DNA of 37,030 nucleotides, from contig CAMDWC010000005.1 of assembly GCA_945878825.1 (NCBI GenBank), positions 1-37,030 of the forward strand, in the 5' to 3' direction. Positions 10,567 through 21,309 of the stretch are shown piece after piece (positions within the stretch are counted from its first letter, which is position 1; the number at the start of each line of letters is the position of its first letter). Both the position numbers and the translations under genes were made by a program. The stretch is from Haliscomenobacter hydrossis DSM 1100 (lineage in GTDB: Bacteria > Bacteroidota > Bacteroidia > Chitinophagales > Saprospiraceae). The notes beneath the pieces are model-generated. The model did not search any database. It was not told where the DNA came from and was given only the letters and a program-made list of their open reading frames with translations.

Positions 10567-11565
10567 TTATTCTTCGTCCAACTTAAATTTGGCCAGATCC
10601 ATCCCAAAATTAAGACCTTTTTCAACTAAAAGCTCTTCAATTTCGACAAGAGATTTTTTACCAAAATTTCTGAACTTTAGCAATTCATGTGTATCATAAT
10701 GAACAAGTTCAGCTAATGTATTAATCTTAGCCGCCTTCAAACAATTATAAGCACGAACAGATAAATCAAGGTCTTCAAGCGAAGTTTTCAATAACTTCCG
10801 CATGTGCAGGATATGCTCATCGACAATATTTTCCTCCTTACTTGACGCATCGTCAAAGGTAATATTTTCATCAGTAATAAGCATAAGATGCTGAATCATA
10901 ATCCTAGAAGCCTCTTTAATAGCTTCTTCGGGATGAATGGTTCCATCCGTCTTTAAGTCTATTGTTAACTTCTCATAATCTGTTCTCTGACCAACCCTTG
11001 TACTTTCAATTTTGTATGATACATTTTTGACCGGAGTATAGATAGCATCAACAGGAATGACACCTATTGGAGAGTCTTTGGTGATAGATTCATCAGCAGG
11101 AACATAACCTCTACCTTTAGTAATGGTAATTTCCAATTCAAGATTAACCGTAGGTTCCATACTACAAATGAGGAGGGACGGATTCATGATTTTGAAATGA
11201 CTGGTATGGGCTTCAATATCACCGGCGGAGAATGAATTTTTTCCAGAAATAGTCATGTAAATTTTTTCCCCATCGAATTCATCTTCAGGAACTAATTTTT
11301 TTAATCTAATCTGTTTAATATTCAGAATAATCTCGACTACATCTTCTACCACACCAGGTATAGTAGAAAACTCGTGATCAACGCCCGCAATACGGATTGC
11401 ACTAATCGCATAGCCCTCTAAAGAAGAAAGAAGTACACGACGTAAGGAGTTACCAACAGTTTGCCCGAACCCGGGTTCCAACGGTTTAAACTCGAATAAA
11501 CCCGCAAAATCGTTTGATTTTTGTAAAACAATTTTATCGGGCTTTTGAAAATTTAGAATACTCAT
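10567..11565 (-). CDS. rpoA: DNA-directed RNA polymerase subunit alpha
   Basis: 332 aa; EPGFGQTVGNSLRRVLLSSLEGYAI, VPGVVEDV-like segment, C-terminal domain LSVRAYNCLKAAKINTLAELV...RNFGKKSLVEI. Confidence 0.98.
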   Translation of the reverse strand: MSILNFQKPDKIVLQKSNDFAGLFEFKPLEPGFGQTVGNSLRRVLLSSLEGYAISAIRIAGVDHEFSTIPGVVEDVVEIILNIKQIRLKKLVPEDEFDGEKIYMTISGKNSFSAGDIEAHTSHFKIMNPSLLICSMEPTVNLELEITITKGRGYVPADESITKDSPIGVIPVDAIYTPVKNVSYKIESTRVGQRTDYEKLTIDLKTDGTIHPEEAIKEASRIMIQHLMLITDENITFDDASSKEENIVDEHILHMRKLLKTSLEDLDLSVRAYNCLKAAKINTLAELVHYDTHELLKFRNFGKKSLVEIEELLVEKGLNFGMDLAKFKLDEE

Positions 11566-11618
11566 AGGTCGGAATAAAAAAACATAATAATGACAAAGTT
11601 AACGTCAGTAAAATGTTT

Positions 11619-12233
11619 TTATTTGGAATAAAGTTCTACAATGAGTTGTTCGTTAATCTTTTCAGGAATTTGATTACGCTCAGGTAGAGATATGAAAGTA
11701 CCTTGAAACTTATCAGGATTAACCTCTAACCATGGATACTTTCTAACCTCACTGGCACGACCTGCCAAGCTATTAGAAACAATTTCTAAGCTTTGAGATT
11801 TTCCTCTTACCGTAATAACGTCACCTGGACGAAGTAAGCAAGAAGGAATATTGGTTAGAATGCCATTAACAAGAATGTGTTTGTGCGTGACCAACTGTCT
11901 AGCACCATTTCTTGTTGGAGAGATACCTAAGCGGTACACAACGTTATCAAGTCTTGATTCAAGTAACTGAAGCAAAACTTCACCAGTAACACCTGCCTTG
12001 CGTGCAGCCTTCTCAAATAAATTGCGAAATTGTCTTTCGAGCAATCCATAAGTATATTTAACTTTCTGCTTTTCAGTAAGTTGAACTGCGTAATCAGAAC
12101 GTTGCTTACGTCTTCTTGTAGCACCATGCTGACCTGGAGGTGATTTTCTACGTTCGAATGATTTATCAGGACCATAAATTGCCTCGCCAAATGCTCTTGC
12201 TTTTTTTGTACGGGGACCAGTATATCTTGCCAT
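11619..12233 (-). CDS. rpsD: 30S ribosomal protein S4
   Basis: 204 aa; [55 protein letters not shown]. Confidence 0.97.
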   Translation of the reverse strand: MARYTGPRTKKARAFGEAIYGPDKSFERRKSPPGQHGATRRRKQRSDYAVQLTEKQKVKYTYGLLERQFRNLFEKAARKAGVTGEVLLQLLESRLDNVVYRLGISPTRNGARQLVTHKHILVNGILTNIPSCLLRPGDVITVRGKSQSLEIVSNSLAGRASEVRKYPWLEVNPDKFQGTFISLPERNQIPEKINEQLIVELYSK

Positions 12234-12258
12234 AAGGAATATTATTAACTATTAAGAA

Positions 12259-12651
12259 TTAAACCCTTCTTCTCTTTGGAGGACGACAACCATTATGAGG
12301 AATTGGAGTCATGTCCTTAATAACAGAAACTCTGATCCCTGCGCCATCCAATGCACGAATAGCAGCTTCCCTACCAGAACCAGGTCCCTTAACGAAAACT
12401 TCAGCCACTCTAAGACCTGCGTCATGAGCTACTTTAGCTGCATCAGCAGCTGCAATCTGTGCAGCATAGGGAGTATTCTTTTTAGAACCTTTAAAGCCTG
12501 ATTTACCCGCAGAACCCCAAGAAATAACTTGACCAGCTTTATTGGTAATTGAGACAATAATATTATTAAAAGAAGCTTGAATAAAAGCATAACCTTCCGA
12601 TTCAACTTTTACGACCCTTTTTTTTACATTTTTTTTGGTTGCTTTTGCCAT
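12259..12651 (-). CDS. rpsK: 30S ribosomal protein S11
   Basis: 130 aa; [68 protein letters not shown]. Confidence 0.98.
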   Translation of the reverse strand: MAKATKKNVKKRVVKVESEGYAFIQASFNNIIVSITNKAGQVISWGSAGKSGFKGSKKNTPYAAQIAAADAAKVAHDAGLRVAEVFVKGPGSGREAAIRALDGAGIRVSVIKDMTPIPHNGCRPPKRRRV

Positions 12652-12699
12652 TTTACAAAAAACATTTAGTGTAACTGTTAATAAACAATTACGATAGAA

Positions 12700-13077
12700 T
12701 TACTTAGTTACCTTCTTTTTGTTTGCGACTGTTTTACGCTTACCTTTACGAGTTCTGGCATTGGTGCGAGTTCGTTGACCTCTTACAGGTAAACCTTTTC
12801 GATGCCTCAAACCTCTTAGACAAGCAATATCCATCAATCGCTTAATACTCATTTGCACCTCTGAACGGAGCTCACCCTCGGTTTTAAACTCGGTAGAAAC
12901 AATACGAGAGATCTCTCTTATATTATCATCAGACCAAGTTTCCACTTTAGCATGTTCATCAACGCCAGCTTGCGCAAGAATATTCAGGGCCGTTGTACGC
13001 CCAATGCCATAAATATAAGTTAATGCGATAGCACCACGTTTATTTCTCGGCAAATCCACACCGCCAATTCGAGCCAT
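12700..13077 (-). CDS. rpsM: 30S ribosomal protein S13
   Basis: Trimmed from the 135-aa ORF to [60 protein letters not shown]. Confidence 0.95.
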   Translation of the reverse strand: MARIGGVDLPRNKRGAIALTYIYGIGRTTALNILAQAGVDEHAKVETWSDDNIREISRIVSTEFKTEGELRSEVQMSIKRLMDIACLRGLRHRKGLPVRGQRTRTNARTRKGKRKTVANKKKVTK

Positions 13078-13113
13078 GTTTCTTAGTTTATAGTTTAGGA
13101 AACCCAACAGGAA

Positions 13114-13230
13114 TTAACCCTGTCTTTGTTTCAGTTTAGGATTTTTCTTATTGATAATGTAAACTTTCCCTTTTCGTTTGACTACAATGCAGTCAACAGA
13201 TCGTTTTTTTACAGATGTTCTTACTTTCAT
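13114..13230 (-). CDS. rpmJ: 50S ribosomal protein L36
   Basis: Below the ORF-track cutoff; own translation [38 protein letters not shown] between infA and rpsM. Confidence 0.95.
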   Translation of the reverse strand: MKVRTSVKKRSVDCIVVKRKGKVYIINKKNPKLKQRQG

Positions 13231-13268
13231 TTGTTTGCTTTTAATAGCGTTAAGGTTTCAGCGGACGA

Positions 13269-13487
13269 CTATTTATATCGATAGGTGATTCTTCCACGTG
13301 CCAAATCATAGGGTGACATTTCAACAGAAACTTTATCACCAGGAAGAATACGAATGTAATTCATACGCATTTTACCAGAGATGGTTGCTGTTATTTGGTG
13401 GTCGTTTTCCAACCTAACCCTAAACATGGCATTTGAAAGAGCTTCCTCTATAATACCGTCTTGTTTAATCAAATCTTTTTTAGACAT
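13269..13487 (-). CDS. infA: Translation initiation factor IF-1
   Basis: 72 aa; [66 protein letters not shown]. Confidence 0.97.
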   Translation of the reverse strand: MSKKDLIKQDGIIEEALSNAMFRVRLENDHQITATISGKMRMNYIRILPGDKVSVEMSPYDLARGRITYRYK

Positions 13488-13584
13488 ATACCGAATTTCG
13501 GAGTGCGAAGATAAACAAAATCTATTTCAGTTTACTCATTTTAGTAATAAAAATCAGTTAATCTGATAGTTAATAATAAAAAAA

Positions 13585-14397
13585 CTAACTTTCTAACCTG
13601 ACTGCTGTTAAAAAAGGGTTTTTAACACAAGCCTTTTCGATGCCAGCATGGTCTGACAAAACCAAAACACCATCATCAAAAACAGCTATTGTATGTTCAT
13701 AGTGAGCAGAGTAGGACGAATCCCTGGTTACTACCGTCCAACCATCATCAAGAACAACCACTTCTTTCTTACCAAAATTAACCATTGGCTCAATGGCAAT
13801 AACCAAACCACTTTTGATTTTTTGCCCAGATCCGCGTTTACCCGCATTGGAAACAACAGGTTCTTCATGCAATTGTTTACCAATACCATGACCGACCAAT
13901 TCGCGAACTACACTAAATCCGCATTCCCCTTCGATAAAAGACTGAATAGAAAAACCAATGTCACCCATTCTCATTCCACAGCGTGAAACTTCAATTCCCT
14001 TATACAAAGAGGCTAAAGTGGCCTTACAAAGGTTAAGATTATCTGCCGATACCTTTCCCAAAAGAAAAGTGAATGCTGCGTCACCAAAATAGCCATTTTT
14101 AAGAACGCCACAATCGATAGAAATCAAATCGCCCTCTTTCAAGAACAAGTCACTTTTAGGGATTCCATGAACCACTTCATTATTCAACGAAATACATAGT
14201 GATGAAGGAAAACCATTGTAACCCTTAAAAGCGGGAAAACCACCCTTTGATAAAATAAAAGATTCAGCTTTGTCATCAATTTCTTTTGTACTAATACCCG
14301 GCTTTAGTAAATAAGCCACATATTCAAGTGTTTCAGAAACAATCTGGCAACTTTCTTTAATAAAAGCGACCTCCTCTTTAGTTTTATAATGAACCAT
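13585..14397 (-). CDS. map: Type I methionyl aminopeptidase
   Basis: 270 aa; CISLNNEVVHGIP, EGDLISIDCGVLKNGYFGDAAFTF, VRELVGHGIGKQLHEEP, IAIEPMVNFG, YEHTIAV. Confidence 0.95.
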   Translation of the reverse strand: MVHYKTKEEVAFIKESCQIVSETLEYVAYLLKPGISTKEIDDKAESFILSKGGFPAFKGYNGFPSSLCISLNNEVVHGIPKSDLFLKEGDLISIDCGVLKNGYFGDAAFTFLLGKVSADNLNLCKATLASLYKGIEVSRCGMRMGDIGFSIQSFIEGECGFSVVRELVGHGIGKQLHEEPVVSNAGKRGSGQKIKSGLVIAIEPMVNFGKKEVVVLDDGWTVVTRDSSYSAHYEHTIAVFDDGVLVLSDHAGIEKACVKNPFLTAVRLES

Positions 14398-14491
14398 TTA
14401 TTCTGATATAAAAACCATTCAAAGTAAAGGATAATACTTTAATTACCCCGTTTAAAAAAGCAATATATAATTCATGCAAAATGAACAGGAG

Positions 14492-15868
14492 TTAAATTTC
14501 ATTTCCAAGACCCTGTAAACGGCTTCCCGTTTGTCTTCCTTGTACTTTACCTGATTTAACCAAACCATCATATCGGCGCATCAACAGATAACTTTCAATT
14601 TGAGCTAATGTATCCAATACCACAGCTACTAAAATCAAAAGAGAGGTACCACCAAAGAAAATGGAAAAGGAACGATTAACACCGAAAGCAGCTGCGAAAG
14701 CTGGTAAAATAGCTATCAGACCAAGAAATAATGCACCTGGAAGGGTAATTCTACTTGTAATATTATCAATGTATTCTGCTGTTGGCACACCTGGTTTAAC
14801 GCCTGGTATAAAAGCATTTTGTCTTTTTAGGTATTCTGAATAATTTTGTGGATTCACTAATAAAGCCGTATAGACATAAGTGAAGACAAAAATCAAAAGG
14901 AAATAAATGACATTATATTCAACAGAAGCAAAATCATTCAAAGCTATAAGAAAACTACTGGAAGAAGCAGCTTCAGCAGACGCAAATTGCATTGCTGTAG
15001 AAGGTAGAAACATCAATGCCTGAGCAAAGATGATAGGCATAACACCTGAAGCATTTAACTTCAATGGAATATAATCTCTTGCCCCTGCATTCGGAAGAGA
15101 AGAACCCTCCCTACCCACTGCCTTTCTTGCAAATTGTATTTGAATGCGTCTAACAGCTTGCACCACCATAATAGTGAGTATGATAATAACAAATAGCAAA
15201 GCCATCTCCAATACAAATAAAAGTAAGGCATTATTCTCCAATTGAGCCTGAAATTCGAAACCCAGGGCAGAAGGTAAAGTAGCTATGATACCGACAGTAA
15301 TAAGTAAGGAAACACCATTACCAATACCACGATCTGTAATTCTTTCCCCTAACCACATTGACAATACCGTACCACCGGCTAAAATGATAATATTACTAAA
15401 CCAAAAAATAGCTTTTGGAATAGCAGGATCAATGGCACCCATAGTGCTGATGTAGGTGAGATAACCGCTACCTTGAACCAACGTAACTGCTACGGTTAAA
15501 AGACGGGTAATTTGATTTAGCTTTTTCCTGCCAGACTCGCCTTCTTTTTGCTGAAGACGTTGAAAGTAAGGAACGGCAAAGCCTAATAATTGGATAACTA
15601 TCGAAGAAGTTATATAAGGCATGATGCCTAAAGCTAATAAAGAGGCATTTTTAAATGCTCCACCAGTGAATGAATTGATAAGACCAATCAAATCATTTGT
15701 TTGATCACCCGCTGCATTCTGTGCATCCAGCGCGGCAGGAATAACCCCTGGCAAAACAATATAGCTTCCAAATCGATAAACAACAAGAACAATTAGCGTA
15801 GTCAGAATACGATTTCTGAGTTCGGTAATACTCCAAATATTTTTTAAAGTTGTAATAAACCGTTTCAT
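14492..15868 (-). CDS. secY: Preprotein translocase subunit SecY
   Basis: 458 aa; RILTTLIVLVVYRFGSYIVLPGV, NASLLALGIMPYITSSIVIQLL, LPLKLNASGVMPIIFA-type segment, FIPGVKPGVPTAEYI; multi-TM. Confidence 0.97.
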   Translation of the reverse strand: MKRFITTLKNIWSITELRNRILTTLIVLVVYRFGSYIVLPGVIPAALDAQNAAGDQTNDLIGLINSFTGGAFKNASLLALGIMPYITSSIVIQLLGFAVPYFQRLQQKEGESGRKKLNQITRLLTVAVTLVQGSGYLTYISTMGAIDPAIPKAIFWFSNIIILAGGTVLSMWLGERITDRGIGNGVSLLITVGIIATLPSALGFEFQAQLENNALLLFVLEMALLFVIIILTIMVVQAVRRIQIQFARKAVGREGSSLPNAGARDYIPLKLNASGVMPIIFAQALMFLPSTAMQFASAEAASSSSFLIALNDFASVEYNVIYFLLIFVFTYVYTALLVNPQNYSEYLKRQNAFIPGVKPGVPTAEYIDNITSRITLPGALFLGLIAILPAFAAAFGVNRSFSIFFGGTSLLILVAVVLDTLAQIESYLLMRRYDGLVKSGKVQGRQTGSRLQGLGNEI

Positions 15869-15877
15869 GATAATTTG

Positions 15878-16324
15878 TTATACAAGGACAATAGACCCTC
15901 CTGCCTTCTCAACCGCCTCTTTTGCAGCGGGTGAACAAGCATGAACTGATAAATTAACCTTAGCCTTTAATTCACCCCTGCCAAGAACCTTTACTCTATC
16001 CAAACGAGCAATGAAACCATGCTCCTTTAGAGAATCTAAGTTAATATCTGTTAGGTTATGTTTTTCGACCATAAGTTGAATATAATCTAAATTGATAGGT
16101 ACATATTCAACTCTGTTAGGATTCTTAAAGCCTACTTTCGGCAAACGCATCTGAAGAGGCATCTGACCACCTTCGAAGCCACGCTTCAATTTATGACCCG
16201 CACGAGATTTGGCTCCCTTGTGGCCTTTTGTAGAAGTACCCCCTCGGCCAGATCCCTGACCTCTCGCTATTCGCTTCCCTTTTTTTACAGCACCCGCTGC
16301 TGGTTTTAAGCTATGTAATTCCAT
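15878..16324 (-). CDS. rplO: 50S ribosomal protein L15
   Basis: 148 aa; KRIARGQGSGRGGTSTKGHKGAKSRAGHKLKRGFEGGQMPLQMRLPKVGF. Confidence 0.97.
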   Translation of the reverse strand: MELHSLKPAAGAVKKGKRIARGQGSGRGGTSTKGHKGAKSRAGHKLKRGFEGGQMPLQMRLPKVGFKNPNRVEYVPINLDYIQLMVEKHNLTDINLDSLKEHGFIARLDRVKVLGRGELKAKVNLSVHACSPAAKEAVEKAGGSIVLV

Positions 16325-16356
16325 TGCTTTATATTTTAACTGATGTAAGTTATTGT

Positions 16357-16542
16357 CTAGTCAACTGCCGTCTCTGTAACCACTAAGTGCGCTACTTTGG
16401 CAATCATACCCATAATTTGAGGAGTAACTTCTTTAATCACTGAGTGATTAATTCTCCTAAGACCTAAAGCTACCATCGTATCTTTTTGACGCTTTGGTCG
16501 ATCGATAATACTCCTAATCTGTGTTACTTTTACCTTTGCCAT
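16357..16542 (-). CDS. rpmD: 50S ribosomal protein L30
   Basis: 61 aa; VKVTQIRSIIDRPKRQKDTMVALGLRRINHSVI. Confidence 0.95.
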   Translation of the reverse strand: MAKVKVTQIRSIIDRPKRQKDTMVALGLRRINHSVIKEVTPQIMGMIAKVAHLVVTETAVD

Positions 16543-16545
16543 GTT

Positions 16546-17064
16546 TTAACCGTTAAATAGTTTTTCTAAAGTAATTTTACGTGTTTTTGCAATGACACGG
16601 GGATCTCTTAAGTTTTTCAGTGCTTCTATAGTAGCTTTAACCACGTTGTGAGGATTAGAAGAACCCTGAGATTTAGCTAACACATTGTGTACACCAGCTA
16701 TTTCCAACACAGCACGCATAGAACCACCTGCGATAACACCGGTACCGTCAGAAGCAGGTTTCAATAAAACCTTACCAGCTTTAAATTTACCTAAGACTTC
16801 GTGAGGAATGGTACCCTTATAGATAGGAACTTTAACTAAATTCTTTTTAGCATCATCTGCCGCTTTAGTAATTGCTTCAGAGACATCTCTCGCTTTGCCC
16901 AAACCGTGACCGACAGTACCATTACCATCACCCACAACTACGATAGCAGCGAAACTAAAAGTACGACCACCTTTGGTCACCTTGGCTACTCTATTAAGTT
17001 GAACCAATTTATCTTTTAGTTCTGTTTCAGCGGGTTTGACCCGATTTTCATTCTGTTTTGCCAT
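16546..17064 (-). CDS. rpsE: 30S ribosomal protein S5
   Basis: 172 aa; [68 protein letters not shown]. Confidence 0.97.
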   Translation of the reverse strand: MAKQNENRVKPAETELKDKLVQLNRVAKVTKGGRTFSFAAIVVVGDGNGTVGHGLGKARDVSEAITKAADDAKKNLVKVPIYKGTIPHEVLGKFKAGKVLLKPASDGTGVIAGGSMRAVLEIAGVHNVLAKSQGSSNPHNVVKATIEALKNLRDPRVIAKTRKITLEKLFNG

Positions 17065-17086
17065 TTTATTTTACAGTTGAGGACGA

Positions 17087-17440
17087 TTAAAACTGGAGTC
17101 CACCCTCACGGGCACCATCAGCCAATGATTTAATTCTTCCATGATAAAGGTATCCAGAACGATCAAAAACAACCTTAGAAATACTAGCTTCCTTGGCTCT
17201 TTCTGCTAAAAGCTGACCTACTTTGTAAGCCTGCTCTACCTTTGTTCCAACCCCTAATATGTCATTTTCACGAGAATCAGCAGCCACCATTGTATGACTG
17301 ATAGTATCATCGATAATCTGAGCATATATAACTTTATTACTTCTGAAAACACTTAAACGGGGAGAAGAGGCAACGCCTTTAATTTTCTTCCTGATTCTAT
17401 AGTGAATTCGCGTTCTGCTCTGTTCTTTTGTCAATTTCAT
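17087..17440 (-). CDS. rplR: 50S ribosomal protein L18
   Basis: Trimmed from the 135-aa ORF to MKLTKEQSRTRIHYRIRKKIKGVASSPRLSVFRSNKVIYAQIIDD; FDRSGYLYHGRIKSLADGAREGGLQF. Confidence 0.95.
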   Translation of the reverse strand: MKLTKEQSRTRIHYRIRKKIKGVASSPRLSVFRSNKVIYAQIIDDTISHTMVAADSRENDILGVGTKVEQAYKVGQLLAERAKEASISKVVFDRSGYLYHGRIKSLADGAREGGLQF

Positions 17441-17516
17441 TATTGGACATTTTCTAATCTTAGTGTAGGGAAAAAATCCAGACCCAAGATCCAAATAAAA
17501 AAAATATTAATTAGGA

Positions 17517-18077
17517 CTATTTCTTTTTAGCCCCAGTTTTTCCAAGCTTCCTGCGAACGATTTCGCCCACGAAACGAACACCTTTACCTTTGTATGGCTC
17601 AGGCTTACGAAATCCTCTGATTTTAGCACTAACTTGACCGAGTAACTGCTTGTCAATACATTCCATAATTATAGTAGGATTACCACCTTTATCCTGCTTC
17701 GTTTCCAAATTAACCTCTTCGGGAAGCATAAAAAGAATTGGGTGAGAATAACCTAATGTTAATTCCAATAATTTACCAGTATTTGCTGCACGGTAACCCA
17801 CACCAATAAGTTCGATGTTAGCCTTAAATCCTGTCGAAACACCAGTGACCATATTATTTATTAAAGAACGGTATAAACCATGTACGGTTTTGTGCCTTTT
17901 TTGATCTGTCGGACGTTGAACAGTAACTACCGCACCATTTACATCGACAGTTAAATCTGGATCGATCAGTTGGTTAAGCGAGCCTTTAGGACCTTTAACG
18001 GTAACTAAATTATTCTTACCAACACTCACTTCAACTCCACCTGGAAGCGTTATAGGAGCTTTACCTATTCTAGACAT
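17517..18077 (-). CDS. rplF: 50S ribosomal protein L6
   Basis: 186 aa; MSRIGKAPITLPGGVEVSV, KPEPYKGKGVRFVGEIVRRKLGKTGAKKK. Confidence 0.97.
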   Translation of the reverse strand: MSRIGKAPITLPGGVEVSVGKNNLVTVKGPKGSLNQLIDPDLTVDVNGAVVTVQRPTDQKRHKTVHGLYRSLINNMVTGVSTGFKANIELIGVGYRAANTGKLLELTLGYSHPILFMLPEEVNLETKQDKGGNPTIIMECIDKQLLGQVSAKIRGFRKPEPYKGKGVRFVGEIVRRKLGKTGAKKK

Positions 18078-18103
18078 GTTAAATAAATTTAGAAGTGAGT
18101 AAA

Positions 18104-18511
18104 TTAGTAGATATAAAGTAGAATTTCACCACCAACATTCAATTGACGTGCCTTTTTATCAGTCATTACTCCTTTAGAGGTAGAGACGATAGACACGCCG
18201 AGGCCGTTAATAATACGTGGTATTTCGTCTGTTTTTGCATACTTTCGAAGACCAGGCTTACTAACCCTTCCCAACTTACGAATAATAGGTTTACGCGTAA
18301 GTACATCATATTTTAATGCAATACGAATAAGTCCCTGATTACCCTTGCCACCTTCTTCAAATTTGTATTTCAAGATAAAACCCTGATCATACAAAATTTC
18401 AGTGATTGCCTTTTTAAGACCGGATGCTGGAATATCAACCAATCTGTGACCCGCCATTTGCGCGTTTCTAATGCGCGTTAAATAATCGGCTATTGGATCT
18501 GTTACTGCCAT
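18104..18511 (-). CDS. rpsH: 30S ribosomal protein S8
   Basis: 135 aa; DPIADYLTRIRNAQMAGH, GLGVSIVSTSKGVMTDKKARQLNVGGEILLYIY. Confidence 0.97.
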   Translation of the reverse strand: MAVTDPIADYLTRIRNAQMAGHRLVDIPASGLKKAITEILYDQGFILKYKFEEGGKGNQGLIRIALKYDVLTRKPIIRKLGRVSKPGLRKYAKTDEIPRIINGLGVSIVSTSKGVMTDKKARQLNVGGEILLYIY

Positions 18512-18567
18512 TGTATAAATATTTACCGTGCGGTATTTCAGAAGAAACCTACACAGTTGTTAAGAAA

Positions 18568-18837
18568 TTACCAACTAGCTTTAGTGATACCTGGAATTTT
18601 ACCATCCAGTGCCATCTCTCTAAATTTAACTCTGCAAAGACCAAACTGTCTAATATAACCTTTGGGCCTTCCCGTTAACTGACATCTATTGTGCAGACGA
18701 ATAGGGCTAGAATTTCTTGGAAGTAAATCCAATTCATCCCAACGACCTTCTGCCTTCAACTGCTTTCTTTTTTCAGCGAATTTTTCAACTAAACGCTTAC
18801 GTTTCTTTTCTCTGGCTATTAATGATTTCCTTGCCAT
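18568..18837 (-). CDS. rpsN: 30S ribosomal protein S14 (long, no CxxC zinc motif)
   Basis: 89 aa; [52 protein letters not shown]; 1-nt overlap (TAATG) with rplE. Confidence 0.97.
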   Translation of the reverse strand: MARKSLIAREKKRKRLVEKFAEKRKQLKAEGRWDELDLLPRNSSPIRLHNRCQLTGRPKGYIRQFGLCRVKFREMALDGKIPGITKASW

Positions 18838-19403
18838 TATGCTTCTTCTTTTTTCTGATTTTTGAATGGTAAACCTAAAGCTTTCAATAAAGCAAGAGCC
18901 TCAGCATCTGTTTTGGCGGTAGATACAAAAGTTATATCCATACCAGATACGCGTGTAATCTTGTCAATATCAATTTCAGGGAAAATAAGCTGTTCAGTAA
19001 TTCCCAAACTGTAATTACCACGTCCGTCAAAACTTTTATCGTTAATACCTCTGAAATCTCTAACCCTTGGAAGAGCTACCCCAACCAAACGGTCGAGAAA
19101 CTCGTACATGTGATGATGACGGAGGGTTACTTTAACACCAATTGGCATTTTCTCTCTTAACTTAAAGTTAGAGATGGAAGTCTTAGCTTTGGTAGATACA
19201 GCTTTTTGACCGGCAATGGTAGACAGCTCCGTAAGTGCTGCATCGACCATTTTCTTATCCTGAGTAGCTGCGCCCACTCCTTGATTGATACAGATTTTAG
19301 TTAAGCGGGGAACCTGCATAACTGAACTGTACTGAAACTGCTCCATTAAAGCAGGAACGACATCTTTAAAATATTTGTCGCGAAGTCTTGGTGTATATTT
19401 CAT
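18837..19403 (-). CDS. rplE: 50S ribosomal protein L5
   Basis: ATG at 19403 preferred over the GTG at 19406; [81 protein letters not shown]. 1-nt stop/start overlap (TGATG) with rplX. Confidence 0.96.
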   Translation of the reverse strand: MKYTPRLRDKYFKDVVPALMEQFQYSSVMQVPRLTKICINQGVGAATQDKKMVDAALTELSTIAGQKAVSTKAKTSISNFKLREKMPIGVKVTLRHHHMYEFLDRLVGVALPRVRDFRGINDKSFDGRGNYSLGITEQLIFPEIDIDKITRVSGMDITFVSTAKTDAEALALLKALGLPFKNQKKEEA

Positions 19404-19765
19404 CACTTGATCGTTTGGCCTGATTTTTTAGCATATCTCTCCATATTACCTTCACTGTCTGGACGACGTCCAACTCGTGTTGGCTTATTTGTTTGTGGAT
19501 CGACAACCATAATATTAGAAATATGAATGGACGCTGGCTTTTCAATAATGCCACCGGCATTTTCCTGGGTAGCTTTGGTATGTTTTTTGACCATATTAAC
19601 CTGATCAATGAGTACACGCTGCTTTTCAGGATAAACCTCCATTATCTCAAGTATTTTCGTCCTATCTTTAGAAGAACCGGAAATAACCACCACTTTATCA
19701 CCCTTCTTAACCTTTAATTTAGGAGAGAAACGTTTTTGTTGAATGATATTTTTTTTCATGTGCAT
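19403..19765 (-). CDS. rplX: 50S ribosomal protein L24
   Basis: 120 aa; [75 protein letters not shown]. True start may be a few codons downstream (MKKN). Confidence 0.95.
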   Translation of the reverse strand: MHMKKNIIQQKRFSPKLKVKKGDKVVVISGSSKDRTKILEIMEVYPEKQRVLIDQVNMVKKHTKATQENAGGIIEKPASIHISNIMVVDPQTNKPTRVGRRPDSEGNMERYAKKSGQTIK

Positions 19766-19794
19766 TGTTTGAACCTACAGAAGGTGCTAAATAA

Positions 19795-20160
19795 TTATAA
19801 TACTTCGGGAGCCAGGGAAACAATCCGCATAAAATCTTTATCCCTAAGTTCCCTTGCCACGGGCCCGAAAATACGAGAACCTCTCGGCTCATCTTGAGTA
19901 TTCAGCAACACACATGCATTATCATCAAAACGAATATAAGAACCGTCTTTACGACGAATTTCTTTTTTGGTTCTAACAATCACAGCTTTTGAGACTGAAC
20001 CTTTTTTGATACCCCCTGGAGAAGTATCTTTGACTGAAACGACAATGGTATCACCTACGCCAGCATACCTGCGTTTTGAGCCACCGAGCACACGAATACA
20101 GAGAACTTCTTTAGCTCCACTGTTATCTGCCACTCTTAATCTGGATTCCTGTTGAATCAT
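19795..20160 (-). CDS. rplN: 50S ribosomal protein L14
   Basis: 121 aa; [44 protein letters not shown]. Confidence 0.98.
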   Translation of the reverse strand: MIQQESRLRVADNSGAKEVLCIRVLGGSKRRYAGVGDTIVVSVKDTSPGGIKKGSVSKAVIVRTKKEIRRKDGSYIRFDDNACVLLNTQDEPRGSRIFGPVARELRDKDFMRIVSLAPEVL

Positions 20161-20218
20161 AGTATGTACATTTAGCGGATTTGAAAACGGTTAAAGTTGC
20201 AAATCGTAAATTTCAAAA

Positions 20219-20476
20219 TTATTTTGCTCTCTCAATTACTTCAACCAATCTCCAGCTTTTATTCTTGCTGAGGGGACGGGTTTCCATTATTCGTACAATA
20301 TCACCGATGTGACATTCGTTTTGTTCATCATGTGCCATCAACTTTTTGGTCTTCATGATAAACTTTCCATAGATAGGGTGACGAAATTTACGTTCTACTT
20401 TAATAGAAATAGATTTCTCCATTTTGTTACTAGAAACGACACCCACTCTAGTTTTTCTTAAGTTCCTTTCTTCCAT
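20219..20476 (-). CDS. rpsQ: 30S ribosomal protein S17
   Basis: 85 aa; [65 protein letters not shown]. Confidence 0.97.
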   Translation of the reverse strand: MEERNLRKTRVGVVSSNKMEKSISIKVERKFRHPIYGKFIMKTKKLMAHDEQNECHIGDIVRIMETRPLSKNKSWRLVEVIERAK

Positions 20477-20495
20477 GATATTGCGACGTTAGCGA

Positions 20496-20759
20496 TTACA
20501 AATTTAATCTTCTCCTGCGCACTTTTTTAGATCTGCCACTTTGCTCTTCCGGAGTAAGAACCAAAATTTCTCTAGACCTAAGTTCCGTGTGAATTTGCGC
20601 AATTTCACGACGTAGATTCCTCAAAACCAGAGGATTACCTAAACCTTTAACTGCGTGTTCAAATTTCAACTTTTGATACTGCAATTCGGAGCGTTCCAAT
20701 TCTCCCTGTAAGTCTAGTGTAGCCATTTCACGGAAATCCGTTATTCTGTTATTAGCCAT
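20496..20759 (-). CDS. rpmC: 50S ribosomal protein L29, with C-terminal extension
   Basis: 87 aa; ELERSELQYQKLKFEHAVKGLGNPLVLRNLRREIAQIHTELRSRE; tail EILVLTPEEQSGRSKKVRRRRLNL. Confidence 0.94.
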   Translation of the reverse strand: MANNRITDFREMATLDLQGELERSELQYQKLKFEHAVKGLGNPLVLRNLRREIAQIHTELRSREILVLTPEEQSGRSKKVRRRRLNL

Positions 20760-20804
20760 TGTTAAAATGGATTAAATTAATGTTCAAAGACCCTTACGGG
20801 ATAA

Positions 20805-21224
20805 TTATTCAACAATATCGTGGCGAACCACAATTTTAGTAAGACAAGGAAGTTTTTGTGCAGCCAATTTGAGGGCACCTTCGGCCACATCTCTTGGAAC
20901 ACCATCGAGTTCGAACATAATTCTACCAGCTTTTACGACAGCTACCCAATGATCAAGGGCACCTTTACCCTTACCCATACGAACCTCTTGAGGTTTAGAG
21001 GTAATAGGTTTATCTGGAAAAATACGAATCCAAACTTTACCTTCTCTTTTCATGAAACGAGTCATGGCAATACGAGCAGCTTCGATTTGCCTGTTGGTTA
21101 ACCTTCCGCTAACCAAAGATTTAAGACCAAAGCTACCAAAAGCAATAGTACTACCTCTTTGGGCGACGCCTTTTATACGTCCCTTGTGTTGTTTGCGGTA
21201 TTTCGTTCTTTTAGGCTGTAACAT
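20805..21224 (-). CDS. rplP: 50S ribosomal protein L16
   Basis: Start trimmed to [80 protein letters not shown]. Confidence 0.96.
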   Translation of the reverse strand: MLQPKRTKYRKQHKGRIKGVAQRGSTIAFGSFGLKSLVSGRLTNRQIEAARIAMTRFMKREGKVWIRIFPDKPITSKPQEVRMGKGKGALDHWVAVVKAGRIMFELDGVPRDVAEGALKLAAQKLPCLTKIVVRHDIVE

Positions 21225-21309
21225 AAAATTCTTTTTTATTGGCTCTAAGAACAAAGAAATAAACCCTTATTCTAAAGCTCGGCAAAGATAAACTTTTTTT
21301 AAATAAATA

